DNA of 64,000 bases from an uncultured Collinsella sp. (GCA_900556415.1 USOU01000001.1:62001-126000), one strand, 5' to 3'. Positions 42,844 through 52,245 are shown, counted from the stretch's first letter. Program-made: numbers and translations. The notes: generated by a model from the letters alone, not told the origin.

Positions 42844-44141
42844 TGCTCGGGTTCTTCGACTTTATCGATAGTCCAGGCGGCACCGAGACCGCCGGTGGCG
42901 TTGCGGCGGATGCGCACGATGACTTCGTGGCGCTCGCCGGCCTGCGTGTAGCGTAGGGGGAAGCTTGCGCGATTTCGCGCAGCCTCGATGGTACCGCGCT
43001 CGCGGGCGATCCAATAGTACTCGCCGACGATGCCGAGCGTGTCGGCGCCGTAGGGGAGATAGGTCGACAGCTGGTGTAGAAGCGGGCCGGGGCAGAAGAC
43101 CTCGGTTGCGAAATCGACGGGGAAGTCCTTGGGGATGGTCGGCGCTACGGGTGCGGGGGCTGGGGCCGCTGTGGGTACCGAAGCCGGTGCCGGTGCGGGA
43201 ATTTGGTCGCAAGCAGAGACGGGCACGGATTCGATGACGGGTGCGGGCTCCGGCGTTACTTCCGGCTTGATCTCGGAATCTGCGGGCTTCACGGTGACGG
43301 GCGCGTCTGCAACTGCGGCTTCAACCTCAACCTGCGTCGCGTTCTCGTTCTCGACGCTCGACTTTGCGTCGATGGGCGTGGATGCCATGGTGGTGATGCC
43401 GGCGTTTGCGTTTTCGGGGTCATAGACGACCGTGAGCGAGATGGCAGGCTGCGGCGTCTCGGGTTCCGGCGTCGACTCGGTAGCGTCTTGATCGGCGGAC
43501 TCGTCGGGTTGATTGTCCTCGGCCTCGTCGCCAAAGACATCGCTGTTTTGGAACGCAGGCGTCTCGGGTTGGTTGGCGGCTTCTTCGGTTGTCGACTTGG
43601 GAGCCTCGTTGAGCTCCACAGTGGCTTCCTGCTTGGATATGACTTCGGGATCGGTCGTGGCGGCGATTTCGGTTTCGGTTTCTGCTGCTACCTCGATAGC
43701 GATTTCGATCTTTGTCTCGGGCTCGGGCTTCGGAGTGACTTCGGCCACGGGCTCGGGACGCTTAACGTGCTTGGGACGCACAGCCTTGAGGTCTTTCTCG
43801 CCGCGCTTTTTCTTTTTGTAGGACTGCTTGGCTCCCTTGGCTGCCTTGGGCTTGTCCTCGCCCTTGGCAAGGGCGGCATCCCAGGCCTCGTTGGCGATGA
43901 CGGTGGCATACAGGCGGCCGCCCTTAAAGACGGTCAGCTTAATGCAGTCGTCGAGTTCCTCGAGCAACTCGCGCGTGGACTCGAAGCCCAGGTCATAAGC
44001 GGCCATGTCGCCGGCGGCGAGTGCCTCCTCGACCTGCGTCATAAACGTTTGCTTACCGCACCCAATCGCGTCGCGCAGCAGGCGATACAGATAGATGTGG
44101 TTGCCCAGTGAGAGCGTGGGCTTAACTATTGTCTTGCTCAT
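42840..44141 (-). CDS. Unknown protein with conserved ends and acidic/proline-rich middle
   Basis: 433 residues from ATG 44141 (GAGGAG upstream). Residues 1-95 look folded (NHIYLYRLLRDAIGCGKQTF, then FKGGRLYATVIANEAWD). A short lysine-rich patch (KQSYKKKKRGEKDLK) follows, then about 200 residues rich in Glu, Pro, Thr and Ala. The last 90 residues again look folded (LGIVGEYYWIARERGTIEAAR, then HEVIVRIRR). No signal peptide or membrane segment is seen, so it is probably cytoplasmic. The two end domains might form a nucleic-acid-binding protein given the basic patch; no family was recognised. Confidence 0.7.
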   Translation of the reverse strand: MSKTIVKPTLSLGNHIYLYRLLRDAIGCGKQTFMTQVEEALAAGDMAAYDLGFESTRELLEELDDCIKLTVFKGGRLYATVIANEAWDAALAKGEDKPKAAKGAKQSYKKKKRGEKDLKAVRPKHVKRPEPVAEVTPKPEPETKIEIAIEVAAETETEIAATTDPEVISKQEATVELNEAPKSTTEEAANQPETPAFQNSDVFGDEAEDNQPDESADQDATESTPEPETPQPAISLTVVYDPENANAGITTMASTPIDAKSSVENENATQVEVEAAVADAPVTVKPADSEIKPEVTPEPAPVIESVPVSACDQIPAPAPASVPTAAPAPAPVAPTIPKDFPVDFATEVFCPGPLLHQLSTYLPYGADTLGIVGEYYWIARERGTIEAARNRASFPLRYTQAGERHEVIVRIRRNATGGLGAAWTIDKVEEPEQ

Positions 44142-44212
44142 GGCAAATCTCCTCTTTACACACCAAAGCATCTTACCATCGCACGGGGCGTGCTACCTCG
44201 GCACCCAAAGCA

Positions 44213-44245
44213 AACGGGCGCGACCGTTGCCGGTTCGCGCCCGTT
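44213..44245 (-). terminator. Terminator-like hairpin after membrane protein gene
   Basis: AACGGGCGCGA pairs perfectly with TCGCGCCCGTT around an 11-base loop, 35 bases after the stop of the gene at 44280-45224. The minus strand reads TTTGCTTT after the stem. Confidence 0.75.
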
Positions 44246-44279
44246 ATACAGGTCGGTTCTCTATGAGAGGCAAACGTGC

Positions 44280-45224
44280 TTAGTTGCCCGATGCCGTGCC
44301 TTGGCTCGAGCTGTCAGATGTCGTGCCGGACGCGGTTCCACTCGAGCTGTTGGTGCTGCTGTTGTCGGTAGATTCCGTGCCCGATGTATTGCCGCTCGTC
44401 TGGTCGCCCGTGCTCGGCTGAGAGCCGTCAGTCGTTTGGCTTGAGTCGGTCGTGCCGGATTGCGTGCCGCTGTTAGCCGTAGAGGAATCGACGCCCTGCG
44501 ATTGATCGGGGGTGTTCGATGAGGAGTCGGTGGATGCGGAGTTGCCCTGCGGGTCGTCCTGCTGGCTTTGCGATTGACCGGAGTTATCCGCGTCGTGCTC
44601 GGTCGTGTGCGACGAAAGGATTGGCTCGGGACGCTCGCCCAGGCCCTCACCGGCCGTAGTGATAAGGATGGCGCCGGCGCAGGCGATGACCGCGATGATG
44701 GCGATGGCGATCGAGAAGACGATGACCTTCTTTTGCGTCTGGCTGCGCTCTGCCGCCGCCTTGGCGCGCAGGCTGTCGGGAGCGACGCGCGCCGTGGTCG
44801 CGCGCCCCGCAATCTGGCGCATCTCCTGCGTAGTCGCGGCGCCGCCCAGGTGCTCCTCGGCATTAAACTCAACGGGCTCATAGGCGCCGGCAGGGTAGTC
44901 GTCGGCGGCGTGCGTACCTTTGAGGGCTTCGGCGCTGGCAGAGATAAAGTGGCGGTAGACCTGCGAGGACACAACGGTGATGACCGAGCTCACGGCGGCA
45001 CCAATTACTGAACCAGCGATGCCGATCTTGGAAGCAAGCGCGACGCTCGTGGCGGCAGCTGCGGCGCCGGCGATGATTTGGGGAATGGAAATGTCGTCGA
45101 ACAGGCCCTTTTTGGGCGCGATGGCCATGGTCTGTCCGATGGAATGGTTTTCGTGAACGCCGTTGTTGAGCGCGGCCGGTGTCATGACGCGCGTACGCGG
45201 CGCGTCGGTGTACTTGGTTGTCAT
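44280..45224 (-). CDS. Membrane protein with Ser/Thr-rich extracellular tail
   Basis: 314 residues from ATG 45224 (GGGAGG upstream). A hydrophobic stretch at about residues 47-95 (IIAGAAAAATSVALASKIG and following) may form one or two helices. A cytoplasmic loop with positively charged residues follows, then a clear membrane helix at about 168-192 (KKVIVFSIAIAIIAVIACAG). The last 110 residues are almost all Ser, Thr, Gly, Asn, Gln and Asp with no fold, probably exposed outside. No family is recognised. Such a tail could reach through the wall. Confidence 0.72.
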   Translation of the reverse strand: MTTKYTDAPRTRVMTPAALNNGVHENHSIGQTMAIAPKKGLFDDISIPQIIAGAAAAATSVALASKIGIAGSVIGAAVSSVITVVSSQVYRHFISASAEALKGTHAADDYPAGAYEPVEFNAEEHLGGAATTQEMRQIAGRATTARVAPDSLRAKAAAERSQTQKKVIVFSIAIAIIAVIACAGAILITTAGEGLGERPEPILSSHTTEHDADNSGQSQSQQDDPQGNSASTDSSSNTPDQSQGVDSSTANSGTQSGTTDSSQTTDGSQPSTGDQTSGNTSGTESTDNSSTNSSSGTASGTTSDSSSQGTASGN

Positions 45225-45427
45225 ACGGGGTCCTCCCGGTGTAAATCTGCTTCGTTTCATGTAGCCATCAGGGTACCCACCAGATGTGAATCGTACGTGA
45301 CATTTAACAGATACCATCAACTCATCAATAGCTCACCAAGTTGGTGGGATGCGGTTGCACCCGGCGGTTGAACTACAATAGGGCTTGCTAATTGTTGTGA
45401 ATGGCGTCTACGCACGGGAGCATTCTT

Positions 45428-47407
45428 ATGAATCTTCACCTTTCTCAGTCTGATGGCTTTTTGCGTGTGGCGGCGGCGTCGCCGCAGATTCGCGTTGCCG
45501 ATGTCGAGGGCAATGCCGAGGCTGCGCTGGCGGCTGTTCGCGATGCTGCCGAGCGTGGCGTTCGTGCGTTGGTGTTGCCCGAGCTTAATCTGTGCGGCTA
45601 TACCGCAGCCGATCTGTTCCATAACCGTACATTACTGCATGCCTGCGAGACCGCACTGGCACATATTCTCGATGAAACCCGCGAGCTGCCGATTGTCTTT
45701 ACCATCGGCCTTCCCGTTGCAGTTGCCGAGAATATCTACAACTGCGCCGCCGTGTGCTACGCGGGCGAGCTTTTGGGCCTTACGGCCAAGAAGTATCTGC
45801 CCAACTATGGCGAGTTCTATGAGCGCCGCTGGTTTGCTCCGGCGCCTGCGGATCCCGTGTGGGTTGAATTTGCCGGTCAGGGTCCGGTCCCGCTGGGCTC
45901 GGGGCTTATCTACCGTTGCTGTGATGAGGGCGCCGAGGACCTGGTGCTGGGCGTTGAGGTCTGTGAGGACCTGTGGGTGCCGGCGCCCCCTTCGACCGAG
46001 ATGGCGCTTGACGGTGCGACGGTGATTCTCAACCCGTCGGCCTCGGACGAGATTATCGGTAAGGCAGATTACCGCCGCAGCCTTATCTCCAATCAGAGTG
46101 CGCGCCTGTACTGCGCCTATGCCTACGCGGACGCGAGCGAGGGCGAGTCCACGACCGACATGGTCTTTGCGGGGGAGAACCTCGTCTACGAAAACGGCTC
46201 CAAGCTCGCCGCGACCAAACTGCTTACCTGCGATATGGCCATCGCCGACGTTGATCTTGACCGCCTGGTTGCCGAGCGCCGTCGCTCGACGACGTGGGCA
46301 CGCGCGGACGATGCGCCGGAGGCCACGACCGTTGAGTTTTCGTTTGAGGGCGTGTTGGCCGAAGAGCCTGTCCTGCGCGATGCCTGCGATATCGACCGCG
46401 TTTTCCCGCGCGCGCCCTTTGTGCCGGCCGACCATGGTGACCTGGCCGAGCGCTGCGAGACGATTCTCAATCTGCAGACTGAGGGCCTCAAGACCCGCCT
46501 TGCCCATACGGGTACCAAGGCTGCGGTGATTGGTCTTTCGGGCGGTCTGGACTCCACGCTGGCGCTGCTTGTGACCGTGCGCGCCTTCGATGCACTGGGG
46601 CTGCCGCGCACCGGTATCACAGCCGTGTCCATGCCCGGCTTTGGCACGACGCATCGCACCAAGTCGAATGCCGAGTCGCTCGCCCGCGACCTGGGTGTGA
46701 GCTTCCGCGAGGTTTCGATCCACGCGGCCGTGGAGCAGCACTTCAAGGACATTGAGCATGATCCGGCTGTCCAAGACGTGACCTACGAGAACAGCCAGGC
46801 CCGCGAGCGTACGCAGATTCTGATGGACTTGGCCAACCAGGCTGGCGGCTTTGTCATCGGCACGGGTGACCTGTCGGAGCTGGCGCTCGGCTGGGCTACC
46901 TATAACGGTGACCACATGAGCATGTACGCCGTCAACGCGAGCGTGCCCAAGACGCTTGTGCGTCACTTGGTGCGCTATGCCGCTGATGTCTTTGGCGGGC
47001 GTATCGCCGAGGTCTTGCTCGATATCCTCGATACGCCGGTGTCTCCCGAGCTTCTGCCGCCCACGGGTGACGGCGAGATTGCGCAGAAGACTGAGGATTT
47101 GGTGGGCCCGTACGAGTTGCACGACTACTTCCTCTACTACCTGCTGCGTTTTGGCTTTGAGCCGGGCAAGATCTACCGCATGGCGCTCAAGAGCTTCGAG
47201 GACGTCTACGACGCTAAGACCGTCCACGCGTGGCTGCGTACGTTCTACCGTCGCTTCTTTGCCCAGCAGTTTAAGCGCAGCTGCCTGCCCGATGGTCCCA
47301 AGGTGGGCTCGGTGACGCTCAGCCCGCGCGGCGATTGGCGTATGCCGAGTGACGCCAGCTCGCGCCTGTGGCTTGCGCAGATCGACGCGCTCAATGCAAT
47401 TGACTAA
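45428..47407 (+). CDS. nadE: Glutamine-dependent NAD+ synthetase
   Basis: 659 residues. The N-terminal nitrilase-type glutaminase has the Glu-Lys-Cys triad in LVLPELNLCGY, KKYLPNYGEFYE and GVEVCEDLWVP. The C-terminal synthetase shows the ATP pyrophosphatase P-loop LSGGLDSTL and the GTGDLSELALGW segment. It amidates deamido-NAD using ammonia channelled from glutamine. ATG 45428 follows CGGGAG. The length is typical for the two-domain enzyme. A terminator follows the gene. Confidence 0.95.
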   Translation: MNLHLSQSDGFLRVAAASPQIRVADVEGNAEAALAAVRDAAERGVRALVLPELNLCGYTAADLFHNRTLLHACETALAHILDETRELPIVFTIGLPVAVAENIYNCAAVCYAGELLGLTAKKYLPNYGEFYERRWFAPAPADPVWVEFAGQGPVPLGSGLIYRCCDEGAEDLVLGVEVCEDLWVPAPPSTEMALDGATVILNPSASDEIIGKADYRRSLISNQSARLYCAYAYADASEGESTTDMVFAGENLVYENGSKLAATKLLTCDMAIADVDLDRLVAERRRSTTWARADDAPEATTVEFSFEGVLAEEPVLRDACDIDRVFPRAPFVPADHGDLAERCETILNLQTEGLKTRLAHTGTKAAVIGLSGGLDSTLALLVTVRAFDALGLPRTGITAVSMPGFGTTHRTKSNAESLARDLGVSFREVSIHAAVEQHFKDIEHDPAVQDVTYENSQARERTQILMDLANQAGGFVIGTGDLSELALGWATYNGDHMSMYAVNASVPKTLVRHLVRYAADVFGGRIAEVLLDILDTPVSPELLPPTGDGEIAQKTEDLVGPYELHDYFLYYLLRFGFEPGKIYRMALKSFEDVYDAKTVHAWLRTFYRRFFAQQFKRSCLPDGPKVGSVTLSPRGDWRMPSDASSRLWLAQIDALNAID

Positions 47408-47476
47408 GGTTGGCTAAATTGAACCAATACGGGGGTTGCAAGCGTTACACTTTTGAAATCTGATGGCCCGTATCGC

Positions 47477-47507
47477 GCGGCGCTCTTGTCGGAGCGCCGC
47501 GTTTTTT
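47477..47507 (+). terminator. Intrinsic terminator after nadE
   Basis: GCGGCGCTC pairs with GAGCGCCGC around TTGTCG and is followed by six T. It ends 18 bases before the aminotransferase start, so it could also attenuate that gene. Confidence 0.85.
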
Positions 47508-47525
47508 ATATCGAAAGGTGGCACC

Positions 47526-48689
47526 ATGCAGGCATCGCAGCGTCTCGACCGCTTTGGCGCGGAGGTCTTCGCCTCGCTCAACAACAAACTGCTCGCGCTG
47601 AAGGCTCAGGGCAAGACCATTTACAACATGAGCGTGGGCACGCCCGACTTTAAGCCGTACGACCATGTGGTCGAGGCGCTCACGCAGGCAGCCCAAGATC
47701 CCGAGATGTGGAAGTATGCCCTGCGCGACCTGCCCGAACTCAAGCAGGCCGTGTGCGATTACTATGAGCGCCGCTTTGGCGTTTCGGGCATTACGCCGTC
47801 CATGGTGCAGTCGTGCAACGGCACACAGGAGGGCGTGGGTCATTTGGGCCTGGCCCTGCTCGATCCGGGTGACACCATTCTGGTTCCCGATCCGTGCTAC
47901 CCGGTCTTTGAGGCAGGTGCCAAGATCGCCGATGCCAAGCTCGAGTACTATCCGTTGGTTGCCGAGCACAATTACCTGCCCTATGTGGCGGGCATCGATC
48001 CCGAGGTTGCCGATCGCGCCAAGTACATGATCGTGTCGCTGCCCGCCAACCCGGTCGGCTCGGTGGGCACACCCGAGGTCTACGAGGAAATCATCGCTTT
48101 CGCCCGCGAGCACGACCTGCTCATCGTCCATGACAACGCATACTCCGACATCGTGTTCGACGGCGAGCCGGGCGGCAGCTTCTTGCAGTATCCCGGCGCG
48201 CTCGAGGTGGGCGTTGAGTTCTTCTCGCTCTCCAAGTCGTTTAACGTCACCGGTGCGCGTATCGGCTTTTTGGTCGGCCGCGAGGACGTGGTCTCTGCCT
48301 TTGCCAAGCTGCGCGGCCAGATCGACTTTGGCATGTTCTTCCCGATCCAGAAGGCTGCTATCGCCTGCCTGAACGGTCCGCGCGATGAGGTCGAGGCGCA
48401 GCGTCTGAAGTACCAGGAGCGCCGTGATGCCCTGTGCGACGGTCTCGAGGGTCTGGGCTGGGAGCGTCCCAACGCGCATGGATCTATGTTTGTGTGGGCC
48501 AAGCTTCCCGGTGGTCGCACCGATTCCATGGCGTTTTGCGAGGAGCTTATGGAGAAGGCCGGCGTTGTGGTGACGCCGGGCGCGAGCTTTGGCCCTTCGG
48601 GCGAGGGGCACGTGCGCATGGCGCTGGTCCTGCCGCCCGATCAGATCGCCTTGGCTGTCGAGGCCATTCGCGAGGCGGGCCTGTATTAG
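47526..48689 (+). CDS. Class I/II PLP aminotransferase, possible N-acetyl-DAP aminotransferase
   Basis: 387 residues, fold-type I. The pyridoxal lysine is in FSLSKSFNVTGARIGF; PANPVGSVGTP, VHDNAYSDIVFDG and the N-terminal MSVGTPDF agree with the DAP/aspartate aminotransferase subgroup (LL-DAP aminotransferase or PatA-like). With dapH, dapB, dapA, lysA and an M20 deacetylase within 10 kb, this enzyme is the candidate for the N-acetyl-aminopimelate transamination step, but other substrates are possible. ATG 47526 follows GAAAGG. A terminator lies just upstream, so it has its own or a read-through transcript. Confidence 0.82.
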   Translation: MQASQRLDRFGAEVFASLNNKLLALKAQGKTIYNMSVGTPDFKPYDHVVEALTQAAQDPEMWKYALRDLPELKQAVCDYYERRFGVSGITPSMVQSCNGTQEGVGHLGLALLDPGDTILVPDPCYPVFEAGAKIADAKLEYYPLVAEHNYLPYVAGIDPEVADRAKYMIVSLPANPVGSVGTPEVYEEIIAFAREHDLLIVHDNAYSDIVFDGEPGGSFLQYPGALEVGVEFFSLSKSFNVTGARIGFLVGREDVVSAFAKLRGQIDFGMFFPIQKAAIACLNGPRDEVEAQRLKYQERRDALCDGLEGLGWERPNAHGSMFVWAKLPGGRTDSMAFCEELMEKAGVVVTPGASFGPSGEGHVRMALVLPPDQIALAVEAIREAGLY

Positions 48690-48832
48690 AAACCTATTTC
48701 GACTCGTCAATAGCTCGAAACCGATTTCGTGCAGTTATTTTACGAATACTGCAAACAATTTCGGTAAACGGTCGATTTTTGGCTGCGAATAGGAGCATAA
48801 TCAAAGTCCCGATTGGATGTATTGGGATTACG

Positions 48833-48865
48833 ACAAGCCGCTCGGGTCGTTCCCGGGCGGCTTGT
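48833..48865 (+). terminator. Hairpin in the ldh leader, possible attenuator
   Basis: ACAAGCCGC-CGGG pairs with CCCG-GCGGCTTGT with one bulge, 26 bases before the ldh start. The downstream TTGTTTGTG is a weak T-run. It may be a terminator for the aminotransferase transcript or an attenuator of ldh. Confidence 0.55.
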
Positions 48866-48890
48866 TTGTGGAGAGAGATGGGAGTTTCTA

Positions 48891-49841
48891 ATGGTTAACG
48901 AGAAGAAGGTCGCTATTGTCGGCTGTGGTTTCGTCGGTTCGTCTTCGGCGTTCGCACTGATGCAGAGTGGTCTGTTCTCCGAGATGGTCCTCATCGACGT
49001 GGACAAGAACCGTGCCGAGGGTGAGGCCCTGGATATCGCGCACGGCATGACGTTTGCCGAGCCGATGAAGATCTACGCCGGCGATTATTCCGATGTCGCC
49101 GACGCCGCCATGATCGTCGTCACCGCCGGCGCAGCCCAGAAGCCCGGTGAGACCCGCCTGGACCTGGTCAACAAGAACGTCAACATCTTTAAGTCCATTA
49201 TCCCCGAGATTAAGAAGTCCGGCTTCGACGGCATTCTGCTCATCGTCTCCAACCCGGTTGATGTTCTGACCTATGCTGCCATCAAGATGTCCGGGCTGCC
49301 CGAGGGCCATGTCATCGGCTCCGGTACCGTGCTCGACACCGGCCGTCTGCAGCAGATGCTTGGTGCCCACGTCGAGGTCGACCCGCGCGATGTCCAGGCC
49401 TATGTCATGGGTGAGCACGGCGACTCCGAGTTTGTCGCTTGGTCCAGCGCTCAGGTTGCCGGCGTTCCGCTGAACACCTTCTGCGAGCTTCACGGCCACC
49501 TGGAGCATGAGGCCGCCGAGAAGCGCATCGCCGAGGACGTCAAGAACTCCGCCTACACCATCATCGAGAAGAAGCACGCTACCTACTACGGCGTCGCCAT
49601 GGCCGTCAAGCGCATCTGCACTGCCGTCATGCGTGACGAGCAGACCGTTCTGCCCGTCTCCTCGCTCATGGTGGGCGAGTATGGCCTGTCCGATCTTGCC
49701 ATCTCCATGCCGACCGTTGTTGGCCGCGACGGCGTTGTCTGCCGCGTCCCCGTGCCGCTGAACGATGACGAGCAGCATGAGCTTACCGCCTCCGCCAAGG
49801 CCCTCAAGGACATCATCGACAGCGTCGACTTCTCCTGCTAA
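48891..49841 (+). CDS. ldh: L-lactate dehydrogenase
   Basis: 316 residues. Rossmann motif VAIVGCGFVGSS, adenine-binding aspartate in LIDVDK, SNPVDVLTY and the catalytic histidine at about residue 176 in MGEHGDSE identify L-LDH. It reduces pyruvate to L-lactate to regenerate NAD+ in fermentation. Residue A-G-A-A-Q-K-P-G-E-T-R with the substrate loop Q favours lactate over malate. ATG 48891 follows GGGAG. A strong terminator follows. Confidence 0.93.
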   Translation: MVNEKKVAIVGCGFVGSSSAFALMQSGLFSEMVLIDVDKNRAEGEALDIAHGMTFAEPMKIYAGDYSDVADAAMIVVTAGAAQKPGETRLDLVNKNVNIFKSIIPEIKKSGFDGILLIVSNPVDVLTYAAIKMSGLPEGHVIGSGTVLDTGRLQQMLGAHVEVDPRDVQAYVMGEHGDSEFVAWSSAQVAGVPLNTFCELHGHLEHEAAEKRIAEDVKNSAYTIIEKKHATYYGVAMAVKRICTAVMRDEQTVLPVSSLMVGEYGLSDLAISMPTVVGRDGVVCRVPVPLNDDEQHELTASAKALKDIIDSVDFSC

Positions 49842-49872
49842 ATTAAGCTCGCTAGAGCGAAAAGCTACAATG

Positions 49873-49908
49873 AAGGCGTCCGGGCTCATACGGCCCGGGC
49901 GCCTTTTT
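49873..49908 (+). terminator. Intrinsic terminator of ldh
   Basis: AGGCG-CCGGGC pairs with GCCCGG-CGCCT (single mismatched pair) and is followed by five T. Confidence 0.9.
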
Positions 49909-49938
49909 GGTGCAAAGTAACCTGACCCCAATGCACCA
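49908..49938. repeat. Short palindromic repeat, copy 1 (GGTGCA...AACCTG...TGCACC)
   Basis: TGGTGCAAAG-TAACCTGACCCC-AATGCACCA, with inverted ends GGTGCA/TGCACC. It matches 51132-51166 closely and flanks the Mbeg1-like gene on its left; a partial third arm (AATGCACCATAG) follows at 49943. Confidence 0.75.
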
Positions 49939-49968
49939 TCCCAATGCACCATAGTTGATGGGAGGGCC

Positions 49969-51129
49969 ATGTCGGATTCGCCTAATTTTTTGACCTATGC
50001 CCAGACGGCGTTTGATCCGTTTGAGGAGCGGCCGTTCTGCGCGGTGGATAGCCTGGTCTTTGCGTGGTTGTCTTATTTGCGCTTGCCGGGTGATATGGCG
50101 GGGCTGACGAACTGGCAGGGCCTAGACGTACGCGAACTGCTGCGTGCCGAGTGCTACCGGGACATGATTGACGACTTGTGGGACCCAGAGGGGAGCAGGG
50201 CCTTGTTGGAGGCCGTGGCAGCAAGCCCTCGCTACCGTGGCGTGCACGTTTGCGGCTATCGTGCCGTGAGCGATGTGGTGGCGACAGAGCAGTTTGCAGC
50301 CATGGCGTTCCGGTTTCCGGCGGGGTTTAGCTATCTTTCCTTCCGGGGGACCGACAGCACGATTGTGGGCTGGAAAGAGGACTTTAACATGGCGTTCCGG
50401 TGTCCTGTGCCGGCCCAGGAATCCGCGGCGCGTTATGTGGACGAGGCGGCGGATGCGATCGACGGGCCGCTTTTGTGCGGAGGTCATTCCAAGGGTGGAA
50501 ACCTTGCGGTGTACGGTGCGGCGATGTGCTCCGATGTCGCCCGTGAGCGAATCGAACGGGCGTATTCCCATGATGGTCCAGGGTTCGTCGAGGAGTTTCT
50601 GAACGGCAACGCCTTTGCCGATTTTTCCGGTCGAATCGACAAGACGCTACCTCGGTCGTCGATCTTCGGCATGATGTTCGAGACACAAGAGGACTATGCC
50701 ATCGTTGAGAGCACCGAGTTCAGCCTGCTGCAGCACAATCCCTTTAGCTGGGTGGTTGATGGTTGCGACTTCGTGTACTGTGAGCGCCTGTCCGCCGGTG
50801 CTCGATACGTTGATGGCTCCATTCGCGAGATGCTGCTTGCAGTGTCACCTAGCGAGCGCGAGCGTTTTGTAGATGCGTTGTTCTCCGTGTTTGAGGCTAC
50901 GGGCGCCGAACGGTTTGCGGATATCGCTGGGAATCTGCGCGAGAGCCTGCCCGTGATGCTCCAGGCTGCGCAAGGCTTTGACAAGGATACGCGGCGCTTT
51001 GTCTCGCAGACCATCGTTGCGATTCTTAAGTGTGCGCTGCTGCCCAAGCGTCCAGAGTTCAGCGTGCCTTCTAGTGGTAAGAGCCTGGCAGAACAGCTCG
51101 AGGCTTGGCAGTCCGAGCTCCTGCGCTAA
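49969..51129 (+). CDS. Mbeg1-like (DUF2974) alpha/beta hydrolase
   Basis: 386 residues. The nucleophile elbow is GGHSKGG at about residues 167-173 with serine in GHSKG; FRGTDSTIVGWKEDFNM and HDGPGF are further Mbeg1-like features. The family resembles lipases but its substrates are not established. No signal peptide is seen, so it is cytosolic. ATG 49969 follows GGGAGG. The gene is flanked on both sides by the same short palindromic repeat (49908 and 51132) and may have moved as a unit. Confidence 0.88.
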   Translation: MSDSPNFLTYAQTAFDPFEERPFCAVDSLVFAWLSYLRLPGDMAGLTNWQGLDVRELLRAECYRDMIDDLWDPEGSRALLEAVAASPRYRGVHVCGYRAVSDVVATEQFAAMAFRFPAGFSYLSFRGTDSTIVGWKEDFNMAFRCPVPAQESAARYVDEAADAIDGPLLCGGHSKGGNLAVYGAAMCSDVARERIERAYSHDGPGFVEEFLNGNAFADFSGRIDKTLPRSSIFGMMFETQEDYAIVESTEFSLLQHNPFSWVVDGCDFVYCERLSAGARYVDGSIREMLLAVSPSERERFVDALFSVFEATGAERFADIAGNLRESLPVMLQAAQGFDKDTRRFVSQTIVAILKCALLPKRPEFSVPSSGKSLAEQLEAWQSELLR

Positions 51130-51131
51130 CC

Positions 51132-51166
51132 ATTGGTGCAAAGCAACCTGTCCCCGATGCACCAAT
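51132..51166. repeat. Short palindromic repeat, copy 2
   Basis: ATTGGTGCA (51132-51140) and TGCACCAAT (51158-51166) are perfect inverted arms around AAGCAACCTGTCCCCGA. It is in the same orientation as copy 1 and shares the AACCTGTCCC core with repeats at 28042 and 28727. Confidence 0.78.
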
Positions 51167-51240
51167 CTTCGATGCGCCTGGGGCGGGCTCGACCGCTATA
51201 CTGGTTCGTGCCGAAATCGATCTAGAACGGAATGCCGTAT

Positions 51241-52245
51241 ATGAAAATCAATCACGCGATCCTGCATATCCTGGACTTTGACTCTGCCGTCAACGTCATG
51301 AGCCAGCGCGAGCTCGATATCGAGAGCCGTACCGTGCGCAACTTCGTGACCACGCATCTGCGCCGCGCTCGTACTTCGGCCGACAACAAGCGTGCCACGT
51401 TTGCCGAGAACTCCGCATTCGGCGGCGAGCTCAAGGGCTATTTCTTTGGTGAGCGTGAGTTCGTGGACCTGTCGCAGCAGATTGCGGAGTTCATCTCTTC
51501 CGAACTTACCAAGGCCGAGAAAGCCGAGTCCACTGACGTGCTTGTGGCGGACTTTGACGATGATGAGGATGCCCGCTGGTTTGCCGTGATGCTGCTGGGC
51601 TCCAAGCAGGCATTCATGCACGAGGTAGGTCGCGAAGAGGGCGAGGTTCGTAACGACATCGCGCGCCACTATGCCATTCTGCCGAACCCTTCGCAAAAGG
51701 TTCCGAGCTATGCCATCGTACGTGCAAGCACCATGGAGATCGGCTATGTGGATAAGAAGCGCAAGATTGCCGGCGAGGATCGCATGCTCATTCCCGACGG
51801 CCTGCTGCAATGCGACACGGGCGTTTCGGGTAAGGAGGTCATCGACACGGTGACGCGCGTGGTCGAGGAGGTCGCTGAAGAGCACGGCGCCAACACGGCC
51901 GTAGCGCTCGCTAAGGTTAAGGCCGCCGTTGCCGAGAAGGTTGAGGATGACGAGGAACTGCCGCCTTGGGATATCGTCGATGAGGTCTTTGAGGACGAGC
52001 CGGTCATCAAGGAGAGCGTGCGTGCGGCGCTGACCGAGGAGAAGGTACCCGAGCGCGTGCCCGTGGAGCGCAAGCAGGTCGAGCGCGCGGCCGTGCGCAA
52101 TCACAAGATCCGTACCGACACGGGTATCGAGATCAGCTTCCCGGCCGAGATGGGTTCGAACTCCGAGTACATCGAGTTCGTCAACGAGCCCAACGGCCTC
52201 ATCTCCATCGAGCTCAAGAATATCGGCAGCATCGAGAATCGATAA
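51241..52245 (+). CDS. Nucleoid-associated protein (YejK/NA37-like)
   Basis: 334 residues beginning MKINHAILHILDFDS, the usual start of the PF04245 family, with RFAVMLLGSKQAFMHEV-like core and a C-terminal NHKIRTDTGIEISFPAEM segment. Family members bind nucleoid DNA, and YejK affects topoisomerases, but the role in Gram-positives is not established. An ATG three codons upstream is also possible; the internal one better fits the family start. A terminator follows. Confidence 0.8.
   Translation: MKINHAILHILDFDSAVNVMSQRELDIESRTVRNFVTTHLRRARTSADNKRATFAENSAFGGELKGYFFGEREFVDLSQQIAEFISSELTKAEKAESTDVLVADFDDDEDARWFAVMLLGSKQAFMHEVGREEGEVRNDIARHYAILPNPSQKVPSYAIVRASTMEIGYVDKKRKIAGEDRMLIPDGLLQCDTGVSGKEVIDTVTRVVEEVAEEHGANTAVALAKVKAAVAEKVEDDEELPPWDIVDEVFEDEPVIKESVRAALTEEKVPERVPVERKQVERAAVRNHKIRTDTGIEISFPAEMGSNSEYIEFVNEPNGLISIELKNIGSIENR

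Noticed and set aside
49908-51166. CRISPR-like direct repeats
   Set aside because: Only two copies 1.2 kb apart with a gene between; no spacer array and no cas genes anywhere in the window.
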